DNA from: Duganella radicis
GTDB lineage: Bacteria; Pseudomonadota; Gammaproteobacteria; Burkholderiales; Burkholderiaceae_D
Length of the DNA: 64,000 nt
Assembly: GCF_009720825.1 (NCBI RefSeq)
Contig: NZ_WNKY01000012.1
Location: 98,156-162,155, forward strand
Direction: 5' to 3'
Shown piece by piece: positions 56,145 to 64,000 of this stretch. A program made the position numbers and the translations under genes. Below the pieces are notes generated by a model. That model had not been told where the DNA came from. It did not search any database and saw nothing but the letters and a program-made list of their open reading frames with translations. Positions within the stretch are counted from its first letter, which is position 1. Each line of letters begins with the position of its first letter.

Positions 56145-57743
56145 ATGTTGGACGCTACCCTCAAAACCCAGTTGAAAGCCTACCTGGAGAAAGTGGTTCA
56201 GCCACTTGAGCTGGTCGTTTCTCTCGATGACAGCGCCAAAGCCCGTGAGATGAAAGAACTGCTCCTCGAAATCAGCGAGTTGAGCGACAAGATCTCGCTG
56301 GTGGAGCGCACCGAAGCTGGCGTGCGTACCCCGTCGTTCAGCATCAACCGTGCAGGCACCGAGATTGGCGTGCGTTTCGCCGCCATTCCAATGGGCCACG
56401 AATTCACCTCGCTGGTGCTGGCGCTGCTGCAAGTCGGCGGCCACACCATCAAATTTGACCAAGCCGTTATCGAACAGATCCGCAATCTGGAAGGCGATTA
56501 CGCGTTCGAAACCTTCATGTCGCTGACCTGCCATAACTGCCCGGACGTGGTGCAGGCGCTGAATGCCATGTCGGTGATTAACCCGCGCATCAAAGTCACC
56601 ACCATCGACGGCGGCCTGTTCGCCAGGGAAGTGGAAGAGCGCCAGATCCTGGCGGTGCCGATGATGTTCCTGAACGGTGAGCACTTCGGCCAGGGCCGCA
56701 CCTCGGTCGAGGAAATCCTCGCCAAGCTGGACACCAACGCCGGCGTGCGCCAGGCAGCGGAGATCAGCAAGAAAGACGTGTTCGATGTGCTGGTGGTCGG
56801 CGGCGGTCCCGCCGGCGCGGCGGCCGCCATCTACGCCGCCCGCAAAGGCATCCGCACCGGCGTGCTGGCCGAGCGTTTCGGCGGCCAGGTGCTGGACACC
56901 CTGGCGATCGAGAACTTCATTTCGGTGAAAGAGACCGAAGGCCCGAAATTCGCTGTCGCGCTGGAACAGCACGTCAAGGAATACGAAGTCGACATCATGA
57001 ACACCCAGCGCGCCAGCAAGCTGGTGCCGCTTGGTAAAGTGGTGGAAGTGCAGACCGCCTCCGGCGCCGTGCTGAAAGCCAAGTCGGTGATTCTGGCGAC
57101 CGGCGCCCGCTGGCGCGAGATCAACGTGCCGGGCGAGAAGGAATACCGCAACCACGGCGTGGCCTACTGCCCGCACTGCGACGGTCCGCTGTTCAAGGGC
57201 AAGCGCGTGTCGGTGATCGGCGGCGGTAACTCCGGCGTGGAAGCGGCGATCGACCTGGCCGGCCTGGTCAAGCACGTGACCCTGATCGAATTCGGCGCCG
57301 AACTGCGCGCTGACGCCGTGCTGCAACGCAAGCTGCGCAGCCTGCCGAACGTCACCGTGATCACCTCGGCCCAAACCACCGAGATCCACGGCGACGGCAA
57401 GAAAGTGACCGGCCTGAGCTACACCGACCGCAACACCAATGTGTCGCACCAGGTCGAGCTGGAAGGCGTGTTCGTGCAGATCGGCCTGGTGCCAAACACC
57501 GAGTGGCTGAAAGGCACGGTGGCCCTGTCGCGTCACGGCGAGATCGAAGTCGACGCCCGTGGCCAGACCTCGGTGCCAGGCGTGTTTGCCGCCGGCGACG
57601 TCACCACGGTGCCGTACAAGCAAATCATCATCGCCACCGGCGAAGGTGCGAAAGCGGCCCTGTCCGCCTTCGACCACCTGATCCGCTCGGACGATGAAGA
57701 AACCGTCGACGAATCGGCCGCCAAGCAAGCGCTGACCGCTTAA
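56145..57743 (+). CDS. ahpF: Alkyl hydroperoxide reductase flavoprotein subunit
   Basis: The FAD- and NADH-dependent reductase of AhpC. It has 532 residues from ATG 56145, with an AAGGAAG site. The N-terminal twin thioredoxin-fold domain carries C129-x-x-C132 (LTCHNC). The C-terminal thioredoxin-reductase-like domain has the FAD loop [19 protein letters not shown], the redox pair C342-x-x-C345 ([10 protein letters not shown]) and [24 protein letters not shown] 18 bases upstream is less likely. A terminator follows. Confidence 0.96.
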   Translation: MLDATLKTQLKAYLEKVVQPLELVVSLDDSAKAREMKELLLEISELSDKISLVERTEAGVRTPSFSINRAGTEIGVRFAAIPMGHEFTSLVLALLQVGGHTIKFDQAVIEQIRNLEGDYAFETFMSLTCHNCPDVVQALNAMSVINPRIKVTTIDGGLFAREVEERQILAVPMMFLNGEHFGQGRTSVEEILAKLDTNAGVRQAAEISKKDVFDVLVVGGGPAGAAAAIYAARKGIRTGVLAERFGGQVLDTLAIENFISVKETEGPKFAVALEQHVKEYEVDIMNTQRASKLVPLGKVVEVQTASGAVLKAKSVILATGARWREINVPGEKEYRNHGVAYCPHCDGPLFKGKRVSVIGGGNSGVEAAIDLAGLVKHVTLIEFGAELRADAVLQRKLRSLPNVTVITSAQTTEIHGDGKKVTGLSYTDRNTNVSHQVELEGVFVQIGLVPNTEWLKGTVALSRHGEIEVDARGQTSVPGVFAAGDVTTVPYKQIIIATGEGAKAALSAFDHLIRSDDEETVDESAAKQALTA

Positions 57744-57759
57744 GCTCGCCTCCCGTCAT

Positions 57760-57795
57760 CAAAGCCCCGGCGCTGGAAACAGCCCCGGGGCTTTG
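57760..57795. terminator. Bidirectional terminator between ahpF and the MocR gene
   Basis: A perfect 11-bp stem joins CAAAGCCCCGG (57760-57770) to CCGGGGCTTTG (57785-57795), with a 14-base loop. It separates two convergent genes and abuts the stop codon of the minus-strand one. Confidence 0.75.
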
Positions 57796-59160
57796 TTATT
57801 CTGGCCGCTGTGCAAGCAGATGGGATAGCCGTTGCAGACCCGCCTGCAAGCGGCCACGGTCCTGGATGCTGCCCAGGGAGATGCGGATGGCATTCATGGC
57901 GGCGCTGCCGGTTGCGAAGGCTTCGGCCGGCGTCACGGCGATGCCTTCGCTGCCGGCCGCGTGTGCGAGCTGGGCGGACTTCCAATACGCCGGCAACTCC
58001 AGCCATACATGCAGGCCGTCTCCGGCGCCGCTGTAGCGGCCCGCCAGAATATCCCGGGCCATGCGGTGGCGCAGCCGGGCCTCCTTGCGCACGCCTGCCA
58101 TCAAGCTGCTCGCCGAACCGTCCAGTATCCACTGCGTGGCCAGCGCGGCCGACAGCGGCGCCGCCATCAGCGCGAATGATCTGAGCGCGGCCAGGAAGCG
58201 TTCGCGTTCCTGCGGGTCGCGGATCAGCACGAAGGCCACCCGCAAGCCGGGCGTCAGGCATTTCGACAGGGTGGCGAGGTAGATCACCTGTTCCGGTGCC
58301 AGGCTGGCGATAGTTGGCGGCGGGGCGTCGGCCAGCAGCCAGTAGGGATCGTCCTCGACGATGCGTACCTGGCAGTGCCTGGCGATGCTGGCGAGTTCCT
58401 TGCGCCGGCTTTCCGGCATGGTGATGGCGGTCGGGTTCTGCAAGGTCGGATTGAGGTAGACCAGTCCGGGCTGGTGCTGGCGGCAGGCTTGCGCAAGCAT
58501 CTCGGGAATCATGCCGTGCTGGTCCGCTTCCACCGCAACCAGGCGCCGGCCGAATTGGGTGGCGGCGGCACGCAAGCCGGGATAGGTCATTGGCTCTGCC
58601 AGGATGACATCGCCAGGCTCCGTCAGCGCCAGGATTAAGGCGGCGATTGCCGCCTGCGCGCCCGGGCAGACCAGTACCTGCGATGCCTCCAGCTGCCCCA
58701 GCATCGGCGCCAGCCATAGGGCGCCGGCCTGGCGGTCGGCATCGCTTCCGCCCGCCAGGTGGTAAGTCATCAGCGATGCATTGTCTGCCCTCATCAGTAC
58801 TTGCGACAGGCCTTGTTTCAACATGTCGTCGAAGTCCACGCCATCCGGCGGTGGCGGGGTATTCATGCTCAGATCAAGGATGGCGTTCAATTCAACTTTG
58901 GGCGCCGCGACATAAGTGCCTCGCGCACCGCGCCCTTCCAGCAAGTTGCGGCGCCGGGCTTCGTCGTAGGCGCGCGTGACCGTTGTCAGATCGACGTCCA
59001 GCTGTGCCGCCAGCTGGCGCTGCGGCGGCAGGCGGTCGCCCGGTTTCAGCGAGCCGTCCGCCACCGCCGCCTGCAAGGCGTCCGCGATCTGCAAGAAACG
59101 CGGCCCGCCTTGCATGGCCAATCGCGGCGACCAGCCTTGTATGGATTTCAACTGGGACAT
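57796..59160 (-). CDS. MocR-type regulator (GntR helix-turn-helix fused to class I aminotransferase fold)
   Basis: A 454-residue MocR-family protein. The N-terminal GntR-type winged helix is at about 15-85 (LQIADALQAAVADGSLKPGDRLPPQRQLAAQLDVDLTTVTRAYDEARRRNLLEG). The rest is a fold-type I aminotransferase domain with the PLP lysine K300 in TLSKCLTPGLR. Such proteins regulate genes for PLP, GABA, taurine or amino-acid use. The target may be the divergent small membrane gene or unlinked. It is a normal length and no defect is visible. Confidence 0.88.
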   Translation of the reverse strand: MSQLKSIQGWSPRLAMQGGPRFLQIADALQAAVADGSLKPGDRLPPQRQLAAQLDVDLTTVTRAYDEARRRNLLEGRGARGTYVAAPKVELNAILDLSMNTPPPPDGVDFDDMLKQGLSQVLMRADNASLMTYHLAGGSDADRQAGALWLAPMLGQLEASQVLVCPGAQAAIAALILALTEPGDVILAEPMTYPGLRAAATQFGRRLVAVEADQHGMIPEMLAQACRQHQPGLVYLNPTLQNPTAITMPESRRKELASIARHCQVRIVEDDPYWLLADAPPPTIASLAPEQVIYLATLSKCLTPGLRVAFVLIRDPQERERFLAALRSFALMAAPLSAALATQWILDGSASSLMAGVRKEARLRHRMARDILAGRYSGAGDGLHVWLELPAYWKSAQLAHAAGSEGIAVTPAEAFATGSAAMNAIRISLGSIQDRGRLQAGLQRLSHLLAQRPE

Positions 59161-59227
59161 TTTGTCTCAATGTATGGAAATTGTTTTTAAGTAGTATGCA
59201 TCAAGGAATAATCTGGAAGCACTCAAA

Positions 59228-59461
59228 ATGATCGAATGGATACCGGTAATCTTCGTTGCGTTCAAGGCGCTTGTGCTGGTCACGGGCATGTTCTATGCCG
59301 TCAAGTGGCATTACGACCAGGGGAAGAAGGGCAAGCCGCAGCGGGCGGTGCTGCGCGCGAGCGGCCAGGTGGCCGCGATCTTCGTGCTATCGTTGCTGGG
59401 CCTCGGACTGGTCACCTTCGCCTTGGTCAGGATGCTGGGCATGGACTTGACCTTCCCATGA
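59228..59461 (+). CDS. Small two-helix membrane protein, unknown function
   Basis: A 77-residue hydrophobic protein with two predicted transmembrane helices (about 5-23, WIPVIFVAFKALVLVTGMF, and 46-70, GQVAAIFVLSLLGLGLVTFAL) and a basic loop between them (QGKKGKPQR). I do not recognise a family. It is divergent from the MocR gene, 67 bases away, and convergent with the next gene. Coding bias is like the neighbours, so it is probably real. A MocR protein could control it. Confidence 0.55.
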   Translation: MIEWIPVIFVAFKALVLVTGMFYAVKWHYDQGKKGKPQRAVLRASGQVAAIFVLSLLGLGLVTFALVRMLGMDLTFP

Positions 59462-59483
59462 CGCCGCAGCCGATGCGGGTTCT

Positions 59484-60392
59484 TCAGTAGAAGCGTATTC
59501 CCGGCCTCAGCAAGAGCTGGAATACGAGAAGCAAGCTCAGGACCGCGACCAGCGGCGCTGCGAGGGATCCAACCACGGCACGCTTGCCGACGGCCTTGCC
59601 GGAGGAGCGCCAGGCGCCAGCCTGGATCCACACCACGCCGACCACGCTGACCACCACCGGCACCAGCAGCACTTCGATCCACTCACGCGGTATGCGGAAC
59701 AAGACGATGAGCGGCAACGCCAACAATGCCGGCAAGGTGGCCGACCCGAACACAAAACGTTGCCGTTCTGTCGCGCTCGCGGCCAGGGCCGGGCCGCCGC
59801 ACTGGTCAAGCAGCAGGCGACCGAGCCGGGCGGCAGCCAGCGGAATGAGCGCCAGCGCGGCCTGGGCAGCGAGCGTTTTGCTGGTCGTGCCGAGACCGAA
59901 ATAGGCCATCGCCATGCCGATATCGCTTTGGTCGCTGAGGGCGCCAATCACGATCTGAGGCAGCGCCATGAACACGCCGCTGTAAGCCATCCAGAATAAA
60001 AACAGGCGTTGCGCCGCGGACCGGCCAACGCCTCTTCCGAGCAACATCGCGCAAAGGCCACCGCTCAGCAAGGTTGCCAGCGCGCCGCTTCCCTGGAACA
60101 GGCTGGCCAGTGGGTTGGCGCCCTCCCAGCTGTGATTGTTGTGAAACAGCGTCGGCCGCAACCCCGGCGTAAAGGCCTTGGGCAATACCAGAAACAGCTC
60201 CTGGATGAAAAACGTGAGATTGAAAGCCACCGCATACATCAGCACCGACATCAGCGTCAGTTCCCACGGCTTGATCCGGGCCGAGGCAGGTGATGCGCCA
60301 GATGCTGGCGACCGCCCCGCCAAGGCAAGTGATAAGGGGCCTGCGAAAACGATCAGTATGGCGGCGATGCCGATCAGGCTTCCACTTGTCAT
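59484..60392 (-). CDS. Polytopic membrane protein, unknown family
   Basis: A 302-residue protein with about seven to eight hydrophobic segments. The only hydrophilic stretch of note is FTPGLRPTLFHNNHSWEGANPLASLFQG near residues 73-100. I could not assign a family, and it may be a permease or a membrane enzyme. It starts 17 bases downstream of the AI-2E transporter gene on the same strand, so the two are likely one operon. Confidence 0.65.
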   Translation of the reverse strand: MTSGSLIGIAAILIVFAGPLSLALAGRSPASGASPASARIKPWELTLMSVLMYAVAFNLTFFIQELFLVLPKAFTPGLRPTLFHNNHSWEGANPLASLFQGSGALATLLSGGLCAMLLGRGVGRSAAQRLFLFWMAYSGVFMALPQIVIGALSDQSDIGMAMAYFGLGTTSKTLAAQAALALIPLAAARLGRLLLDQCGGPALAASATERQRFVFGSATLPALLALPLIVLFRIPREWIEVLLVPVVVSVVGVVWIQAGAWRSSGKAVGKRAVVGSLAAPLVAVLSLLLVFQLLLRPGIRFY

Positions 60393-60408
60393 TGCGCTCC
60401 CTCTTGAG

Positions 60409-61542
60409 TTATTCCCAGGACGTCAGGTCGTAGCTGGCTTGCCTGGCGCGTAGTTCCATGGCGTTGCGGTGGCGCGCGCGCAGGCGCGGGTCGGTGATCA
60501 GGCGGCCCAGCGTTTCGCCGACGACCATCACCACGCCCAGCAGCGGCAGCACCAGCATCAGGCCCGCCACGCCGGCCACCGAGCCGCCGATGAAGATCAT
60601 CAGCACGGTGATCAGCGGATGGATGTGCAGGCTGCGGCCCAGGGTCAATGGCATGAAGACGAAGTCGTCCAGCAGGCGCACCATGATGAACACGCCGATG
60701 GCCAGATAGGCCACCGAGGGATCGGCCGGCGCATCGGTCGAGGCCACCATCACCACCAGCACGCAGCCGACTATGGAGCCCACATACGGCACCCACGCCA
60801 GCACCGCCGAAATCAAGCCCAGCACCAGCGGCGAGGACACGCCGATCGCCCACAGGCCAAACGCCAGCACCACGGTGTCGAGCATGGTCAGGCGGATCAG
60901 GCCCTGGAAGTAGCGGTGCGCGGTCTGGTCGACTTCGTGCAGCAGGCACAGGGTGCGTTCAAAGAAGGCGTTCGGCACGGCGCGCGCCAGGAATTTTTTG
61001 AAGCGCAGGCCGTCGCGCAAAAAGAAGAAGGTCAGGAATGGCGCCAGCAGCAGCGACGGCAGCCACTCCACCACCGACACCAGAATGTCGGTCAGGTGCG
61101 ATTGCAGGAAGTCGCCGGTGTATTCGGTCATGCGCTGATTGATGGTGTCGGCCAGCTGCACCTGATGCAGGATGGGGAACTGTTCCTCCAGCGCCACCAG
61201 CGTGTGACGCACGAACTCCAGCCCGCCCGCCAGGTAGATGCCCAGCATGTCCTGCCACGAGGTGGTGGGCGAGGTTTTCCAGAACACGGCCGCCACCACC
61301 GCCAGCGTGACGATCAGCACGAACACGGCGCCTACCAGCAGCGTGGCGCCGTTCTGGCTGAAGCCCATGCGCACCAGCCGCTGCGCCGGCGGTTGCAGGA
61401 TGTAGTACAGCACGATGCCCAGCAGGAAGGGGATGGCCAGGAACAGCATCTGCTGGAGCAGGAACAGCAGCACGCAGGTGGCGGCGATGATGCCGCTCCA
61501 CACCACCGGCCCGCCGCGCTGTTGGGAGGGCAGCAGGTTCAT
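60409..61542 (-). CDS. AI-2E family transporter (YdiK/PerM-like)
   Basis: A 377-residue membrane protein of the AI-2E transporter family, with about seven to eight helices. Typical features are the N-terminal IPFLLGIVLYYILQPPAQRLVR, the central SLLLAPFLTFFFLRDGLRFKKFL, and the C-terminal IHPLITVLMIFIGGSVAGVAGLMLVLPLLGVVMV. Family members export various solutes, and AI-2 is not implied. The start overlaps the stop of the CNB-domain gene by 4 bases (ATGA), so the two are translationally coupled. Confidence 0.88.
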   Translation of the reverse strand: MNLLPSQQRGGPVVWSGIIAATCVLLFLLQQMLFLAIPFLLGIVLYYILQPPAQRLVRMGFSQNGATLLVGAVFVLIVTLAVVAAVFWKTSPTTSWQDMLGIYLAGGLEFVRHTLVALEEQFPILHQVQLADTINQRMTEYTGDFLQSHLTDILVSVVEWLPSLLLAPFLTFFFLRDGLRFKKFLARAVPNAFFERTLCLLHEVDQTAHRYFQGLIRLTMLDTVVLAFGLWAIGVSSPLVLGLISAVLAWVPYVGSIVGCVLVVMVASTDAPADPSVAYLAIGVFIMVRLLDDFVFMPLTLGRSLHIHPLITVLMIFIGGSVAGVAGLMLVLPLLGVVMVVGETLGRLITDPRLRARHRNAMELRARQASYDLTSWE

Positions 61543-62021
61543 AGGGCCTCGATCTGCGGCTTGCCGGTCATCCAGTCGCGCAGGCGGCGGCCGATGTGGC
61601 GCGCCAGGGCCAGCGAGATTTTGTAGCCGATCACGGGGTCGGTTTCCATCAGGCCCATGAAGTCGGCGCGGAAGAACACCGCCAGTTCGCAGTTTTCCAG
61701 CGCGCGCGTCTGCGCGTTGCGCGGCGAATTGTCCAGCAGCGCCAGGTCGCCGAAGAAGGAACCGGCCGACAGTTCGGCCACCACTTCGCGTCCCGCGCCC
61801 AGCTGGCGGCTGATGATGACGCGGCCCGACATCACCAGGTACAGGGCCTGGCCTTCCTCGCCTTCGTCAAAGATGATTTCGTCGGTCAGGTAGCGGCGTT
61901 CGTGCATCAGGCCGTCGACGATTTTCAGTTCGAGCGGGGTCAGCGACGAGAACAGGGCCGAATCTTTCAGGCGCAGCAGGCGCGGCGACAGCTCGGGCGA
62001 TTTGAGAAAACCGAAAATCAA
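61539..62021 (-). CDS. Cyclic nucleotide-binding domain protein without DNA-binding domain
   Basis: A 160-residue protein that is almost entirely a CNB (CRP-like) domain. The phosphate-binding cassette is seen in GSFFGDLALLDNSPRNAQTRA (about 93-113), near the canonical FGE-PR-A pattern, with Asp in place of the usual Glu. There is no helix-turn-helix after the CNB fold, so it is not a transcription factor. It probably senses cAMP, cGMP or another ligand and regulates the coupled AI-2E transporter, which is an inference from the operon. Confidence 0.82.
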   Translation of the reverse strand: MIFGFLKSPELSPRLLRLKDSALFSSLTPLELKIVDGLMHERRYLTDEIIFDEGEEGQALYLVMSGRVIISRQLGAGREVVAELSAGSFFGDLALLDNSPRNAQTRALENCELAVFFRADFMGLMETDPVIGYKISLALARHIGRRLRDWMTGKPQIEAL

Positions 62022-62104
62022 GGGAACTCCAGGGACGGAAACAGGGACAGTGCCTGTTATTGTCGCCGGTTTTGCCCCGCCGCTGCATGTTTGTTGTTAA
62101 GAAA

Positions 62105-62710
62105 TCACAGTTGCACGGTGCTTAGCAGCGGCAAGGCCGGCTCGACGTGGCTGGTCAGCAGGATGCACTGGCGCGCCAGCCGCTCCGGCGCCGACAGTTG
62201 CTGGCGCAGGTAGGCTACCGCGTCGGCGTCGAGCCCGTTGAAGGGCTCGTCGATCAGCAGCAGGCCGACCGGCAGCGACAGGGCCAGCGCCAGCTGCATT
62301 TTCTTGTGCTGGCCGAGCGAGAGCGTGGTGACTGGCTGGTCCAGCGTCGGCAGCAAGTGGAAGGCGGCCAGTTCGGCGTTGAGGCGCTCGGCATCGGCGC
62401 CGGCGTACAGGGCGATGTGCATGTCCAGCACTTCGCGCACGGTCAGCCAGGGCAGTTGGGGCGTGTCGCCGCCGCAGTAGTAGCAGTGCAGGCGGTAGGT
62501 CAGCGGCTGGGCGTGGATTTCGATGTCGTCCAGCCAGATCTTGCCGCTGTGCGGACTGAGCGCGCCGCCGGCCAGTTTCAGCAGGGTGGTCTTGCCGGCG
62601 CCGTTTTCACCGCGCAGCCAGGTGATGCCGTTGCCCAGCGTGAGGTTGAATTGCTTGAACAGCGGGTGGCTGGCGTATTCGAAGGTGAGTTGTTCGATTC
62701 TTAGTTCCAT
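62105..62710 (-). CDS. ABC transporter ATP-binding protein, minimal
   Basis: A 201-residue ATPase subunit. Walker A is GENGAGKTT (about 32-40), signature LSLGQ (about 136-140) and Walker B LLLIDEP (about 155-161). The Q-loop region reads CYYCGGDTPQLPWLTVREVL, where the two cysteines are unusual. The size and style recall cytochrome-c-biogenesis CcmA and other small exporter ATPases, but no ccm neighbours are present. The start at 62710 was chosen because the longer frame is Arg-rich non-coding sequence from the overlapping upstream gene. It overlaps the permease gene by 10 bases. Confidence 0.8.
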   Translation of the reverse strand: MELRIEQLTFEYASHPLFKQFNLTLGNGITWLRGENGAGKTTLLKLAGGALSPHSGKIWLDDIEIHAQPLTYRLHCYYCGGDTPQLPWLTVREVLDMHIALYAGADAERLNAELAAFHLLPTLDQPVTTLSLGQHKKMQLALALSLPVGLLLIDEPFNGLDADAVAYLRQQLSAPERLARQCILLTSHVEPALPLLSTVQL

Positions 62711-63828
62711 AATTCGCTTCCAATGGCGGTCAGGATGACGATGGCGCCGATCACCAGGCCGACGCGGCCGCGCACGCTCAGGCGGCGCAGGGCCACCACG
62801 GCGACTTGGGCGGTGGCGGCGAAGCACAGCCAGACGGTGGCGACGGTGTGGCTGTAGCCGGCGGAGGCGCGGCCCAGCGTCAGCAGGGCGAACCAGCCGA
62901 GCACGCACAGGCCGGGCAGCAGGGTGAAGCCGATGGCGAGGCGGTACAGGTGTTCGGCGCGCAGCGGCCATTGCGCGGAGACCGGGCGCAGCAGGGCGAT
63001 CTGTTCAGTCACGGCCTTGTCGCCGCGGTCGGTCAGCAGCATGGTGAACAGGGCGGCGCAGGCGCCCCACAGCGCCGGCGGCACCAGCGGCGGATGCCAC
63101 AGCCAGACAGCGATGCTGGCCAGCGCCCCGGCCAGCAGCAGCGTTTGCTGCACACCGACGACGTTCTCGGAACGCCAGAACGGCAGCCAGAACAGCTGCC
63201 GCCAATAGTAAGCCAGCGCGAGAAGGCCGCGGCCGGGCGTCGTGGCGGCGATGCGGCGCGCCGTGGCGGAGGGCGCATAGGCGGTGGCGGCGGGGCGGGC
63301 GCGGGCCGGCTTGCGGGCTGCGGGTGTGCGGCTGCGGTGGGCCAGCGTCAGCGTCGAGAGCAGCCAGGCCAGCAGCAGCGAGGCCACGGTCAGCGCCACG
63401 GCTTGCACGTCGACGGGACGCAACCAGTCCGGCCACTGGTGCAGCCAGATCGCGGCGGAGACAGCATAAGCCGCGCTCAGCGGCCCGACGATCATGCCGG
63501 CGACGACGGCATCCGCGCCCCAACGGCTGCGCGCCGCAATGGGCAAGGGCCTGCTCCACGCCAGCACATCGGATGGCAGCAAGCGCTTGCGCAGCAGCCA
63601 CACCGGTGCGCTGACCAGCAAGGTTTGGCCGCCAAACAAGCCCAGTGCCTCAGGCCACGGCTGGGTGGCGGCAAACATGCCAGGCAGCGCGATCACCGCC
63701 AGCAATCCCACCAGCACCGTGCCGAAGCCCAGCAAAATATATTCAAGCGAACTCTGGAGGCTGCGGGCAAATTGCAGCAGCGCGTGCCGCGCCAGCCGGA
63801 TGCGGAAGTGAAGATAGGAATTTTTCAT
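62701..63828 (-). CDS. ABC transporter membrane subunit, unknown family
   Basis: A 375-residue polytopic membrane protein with about eight hydrophobic segments and a basic cytoplasmic loop (about 165-195, rich in Arg, Ala and Pro). It is encoded directly upstream of the ATP-binding subunit and overlaps it by 10 bases, so the two probably form one exporter. I could not name the family or substrate. The start ATG 63828 lacks a good ribosome site, and an insertion-sequence end lies about 46 bases upstream. Confidence 0.65.
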   Translation of the reverse strand: MKNSYLHFRIRLARHALLQFARSLQSSLEYILLGFGTVLVGLLAVIALPGMFAATQPWPEALGLFGGQTLLVSAPVWLLRKRLLPSDVLAWSRPLPIAARSRWGADAVVAGMIVGPLSAAYAVSAAIWLHQWPDWLRPVDVQAVALTVASLLLAWLLSTLTLAHRSRTPAARKPARARPAATAYAPSATARRIAATTPGRGLLALAYYWRQLFWLPFWRSENVVGVQQTLLLAGALASIAVWLWHPPLVPPALWGACAALFTMLLTDRGDKAVTEQIALLRPVSAQWPLRAEHLYRLAIGFTLLPGLCVLGWFALLTLGRASAGYSHTVATVWLCFAATAQVAVVALRRLSVRGRVGLVIGAIVILTAIGSELWN

Positions 63829-63874
63829 TGCCAATCAGCTTACATCGCATTTCTGAATTGAAAATGAAAAGCAG

Positions 63875-64000
63875 TGACTAGTCCTGGAATAAGTTGACGG
63901 GTAACCGCCTTTTTCGTTACCCGTTAATTAAGCTCCAGCAAAGACGCCCGATGAACTTCATCGGGCGTTTTGTATTGTAGAGCTGCATGTAGCCGCTTGG
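63875..64000 (-). mobile_element. IS3-family insertion sequence, one end only (continues beyond window)
   Basis: The window ends inside an IS. The probable terminus begins with TG at 63875 (TGACTAGTCCTGGAATAAG). The 3' end of the transposase gene lies just inside it, on the minus strand. A perfect 9-bp hairpin (ACGGGTAAC at 63897-63905, GTTACCCGT at 63916-63924) lies between the end and the stop codon. The target duplication and the other end are outside the window, so the boundary is estimated. Confidence 0.7.
63924..64000 (-). CDS. IS3-family transposase (OrfB), C-terminal end only
   Basis: The last 24 codons of a transposase read KRLHAALQYKTPDE then VHRASLLELN and stop at 63924. The RLHxALxYxTPDEV pattern is the usual end of the IS3-family rve integrase domain. 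The gene is cut by the right edge of the window. A 12-bp perfect palindrome (63944-63955 and 63957-63968) lies inside this coding end. Confidence 0.75.
   Translation of the reverse strand, partial: KRLHAALQYKTPDEVHRASLLELN

Overview
The window is GC-rich, densely coded chromosomal DNA from a betaproteobacterium. The gene order murA-hisGD...hisE-hinT-tatABC, the mla operon containing mlaA, and the protein sequences point to Burkholderiales, most likely Oxalobacteraceae (Duganella/Massilia/Janthinobacterium-like). That placement is an inference from synteny and protein style, since no rRNA or other direct taxonomic marker is present.

Left third (1-19.2 kb, all plus strand). This is conserved housekeeping DNA: the end of gltB with gltD (glutamate synthase), a terminator, then a long co-directional block. 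The block holds the Mla phospholipid-transport operon (mlaF-E-D-A-C-B), an ABC-2 exporter pair, ibaG, murA, a nearly complete histidine operon (hisG-D-[DNA methyltransferase]-C-B-H-A-F-I-E), hinT and tatABC. Most genes overlap by 4 bases or are separated by only a few bases. The unexpected member is a solitary DNA methyltransferase between hisD and hisC.

Middle (19.2-43.4 kb). A minus-strand group follows: a coiled-coil protein, a DUF885 protein, and a large SNF2-type helicase coupled to an S9 peptidase. Next come a 161-bp element with 30-bp inverted ends, an Rpn/PD-(D/E)XK nuclease-like protein and hemE. An unusually AT-rich 0.7-kb gap then carries two copies of a DnaA-box module, followed by priA, an ArgP-type regulator, a flavoprotein disulfide reductase, a degenerate HD-GYP protein, rep helicase, slyX and several small stress or lipid-binding-fold genes. 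Around 42.2-42.8 kb lies a decaying toxin-antitoxin locus (intact antitoxin, internally deleted VapC) beside a fragment of a membrane-protein gene.

Right third (43.4-64 kb). Here are two tandem M3 oligopeptidase paralogues, a DUF4404 gene, a strong candidate small RNA on the minus strand, a YgiQ radical SAM protein, an RCC1-repeat lipoprotein, a binding-protein-PAS-GGDEF-EAL receptor, ahpC-ahpF with an OxyR-like site, a MocR regulator, a CNB-domain/AI-2E-transporter operon and a small ABC transporter. The window ends inside an IS3-family insertion sequence whose end lies about 46 bp upstream of that ABC operon.

No CRISPR array, rRNA or tRNA was seen. The signals most worth following up are the duplicated DnaA-box modules upstream of priA (30.16-30.84 kb), the candidate sRNA at 48.2-48.3 kb, the methyltransferase in the his operon, and the palindromic element at 27.7 kb.
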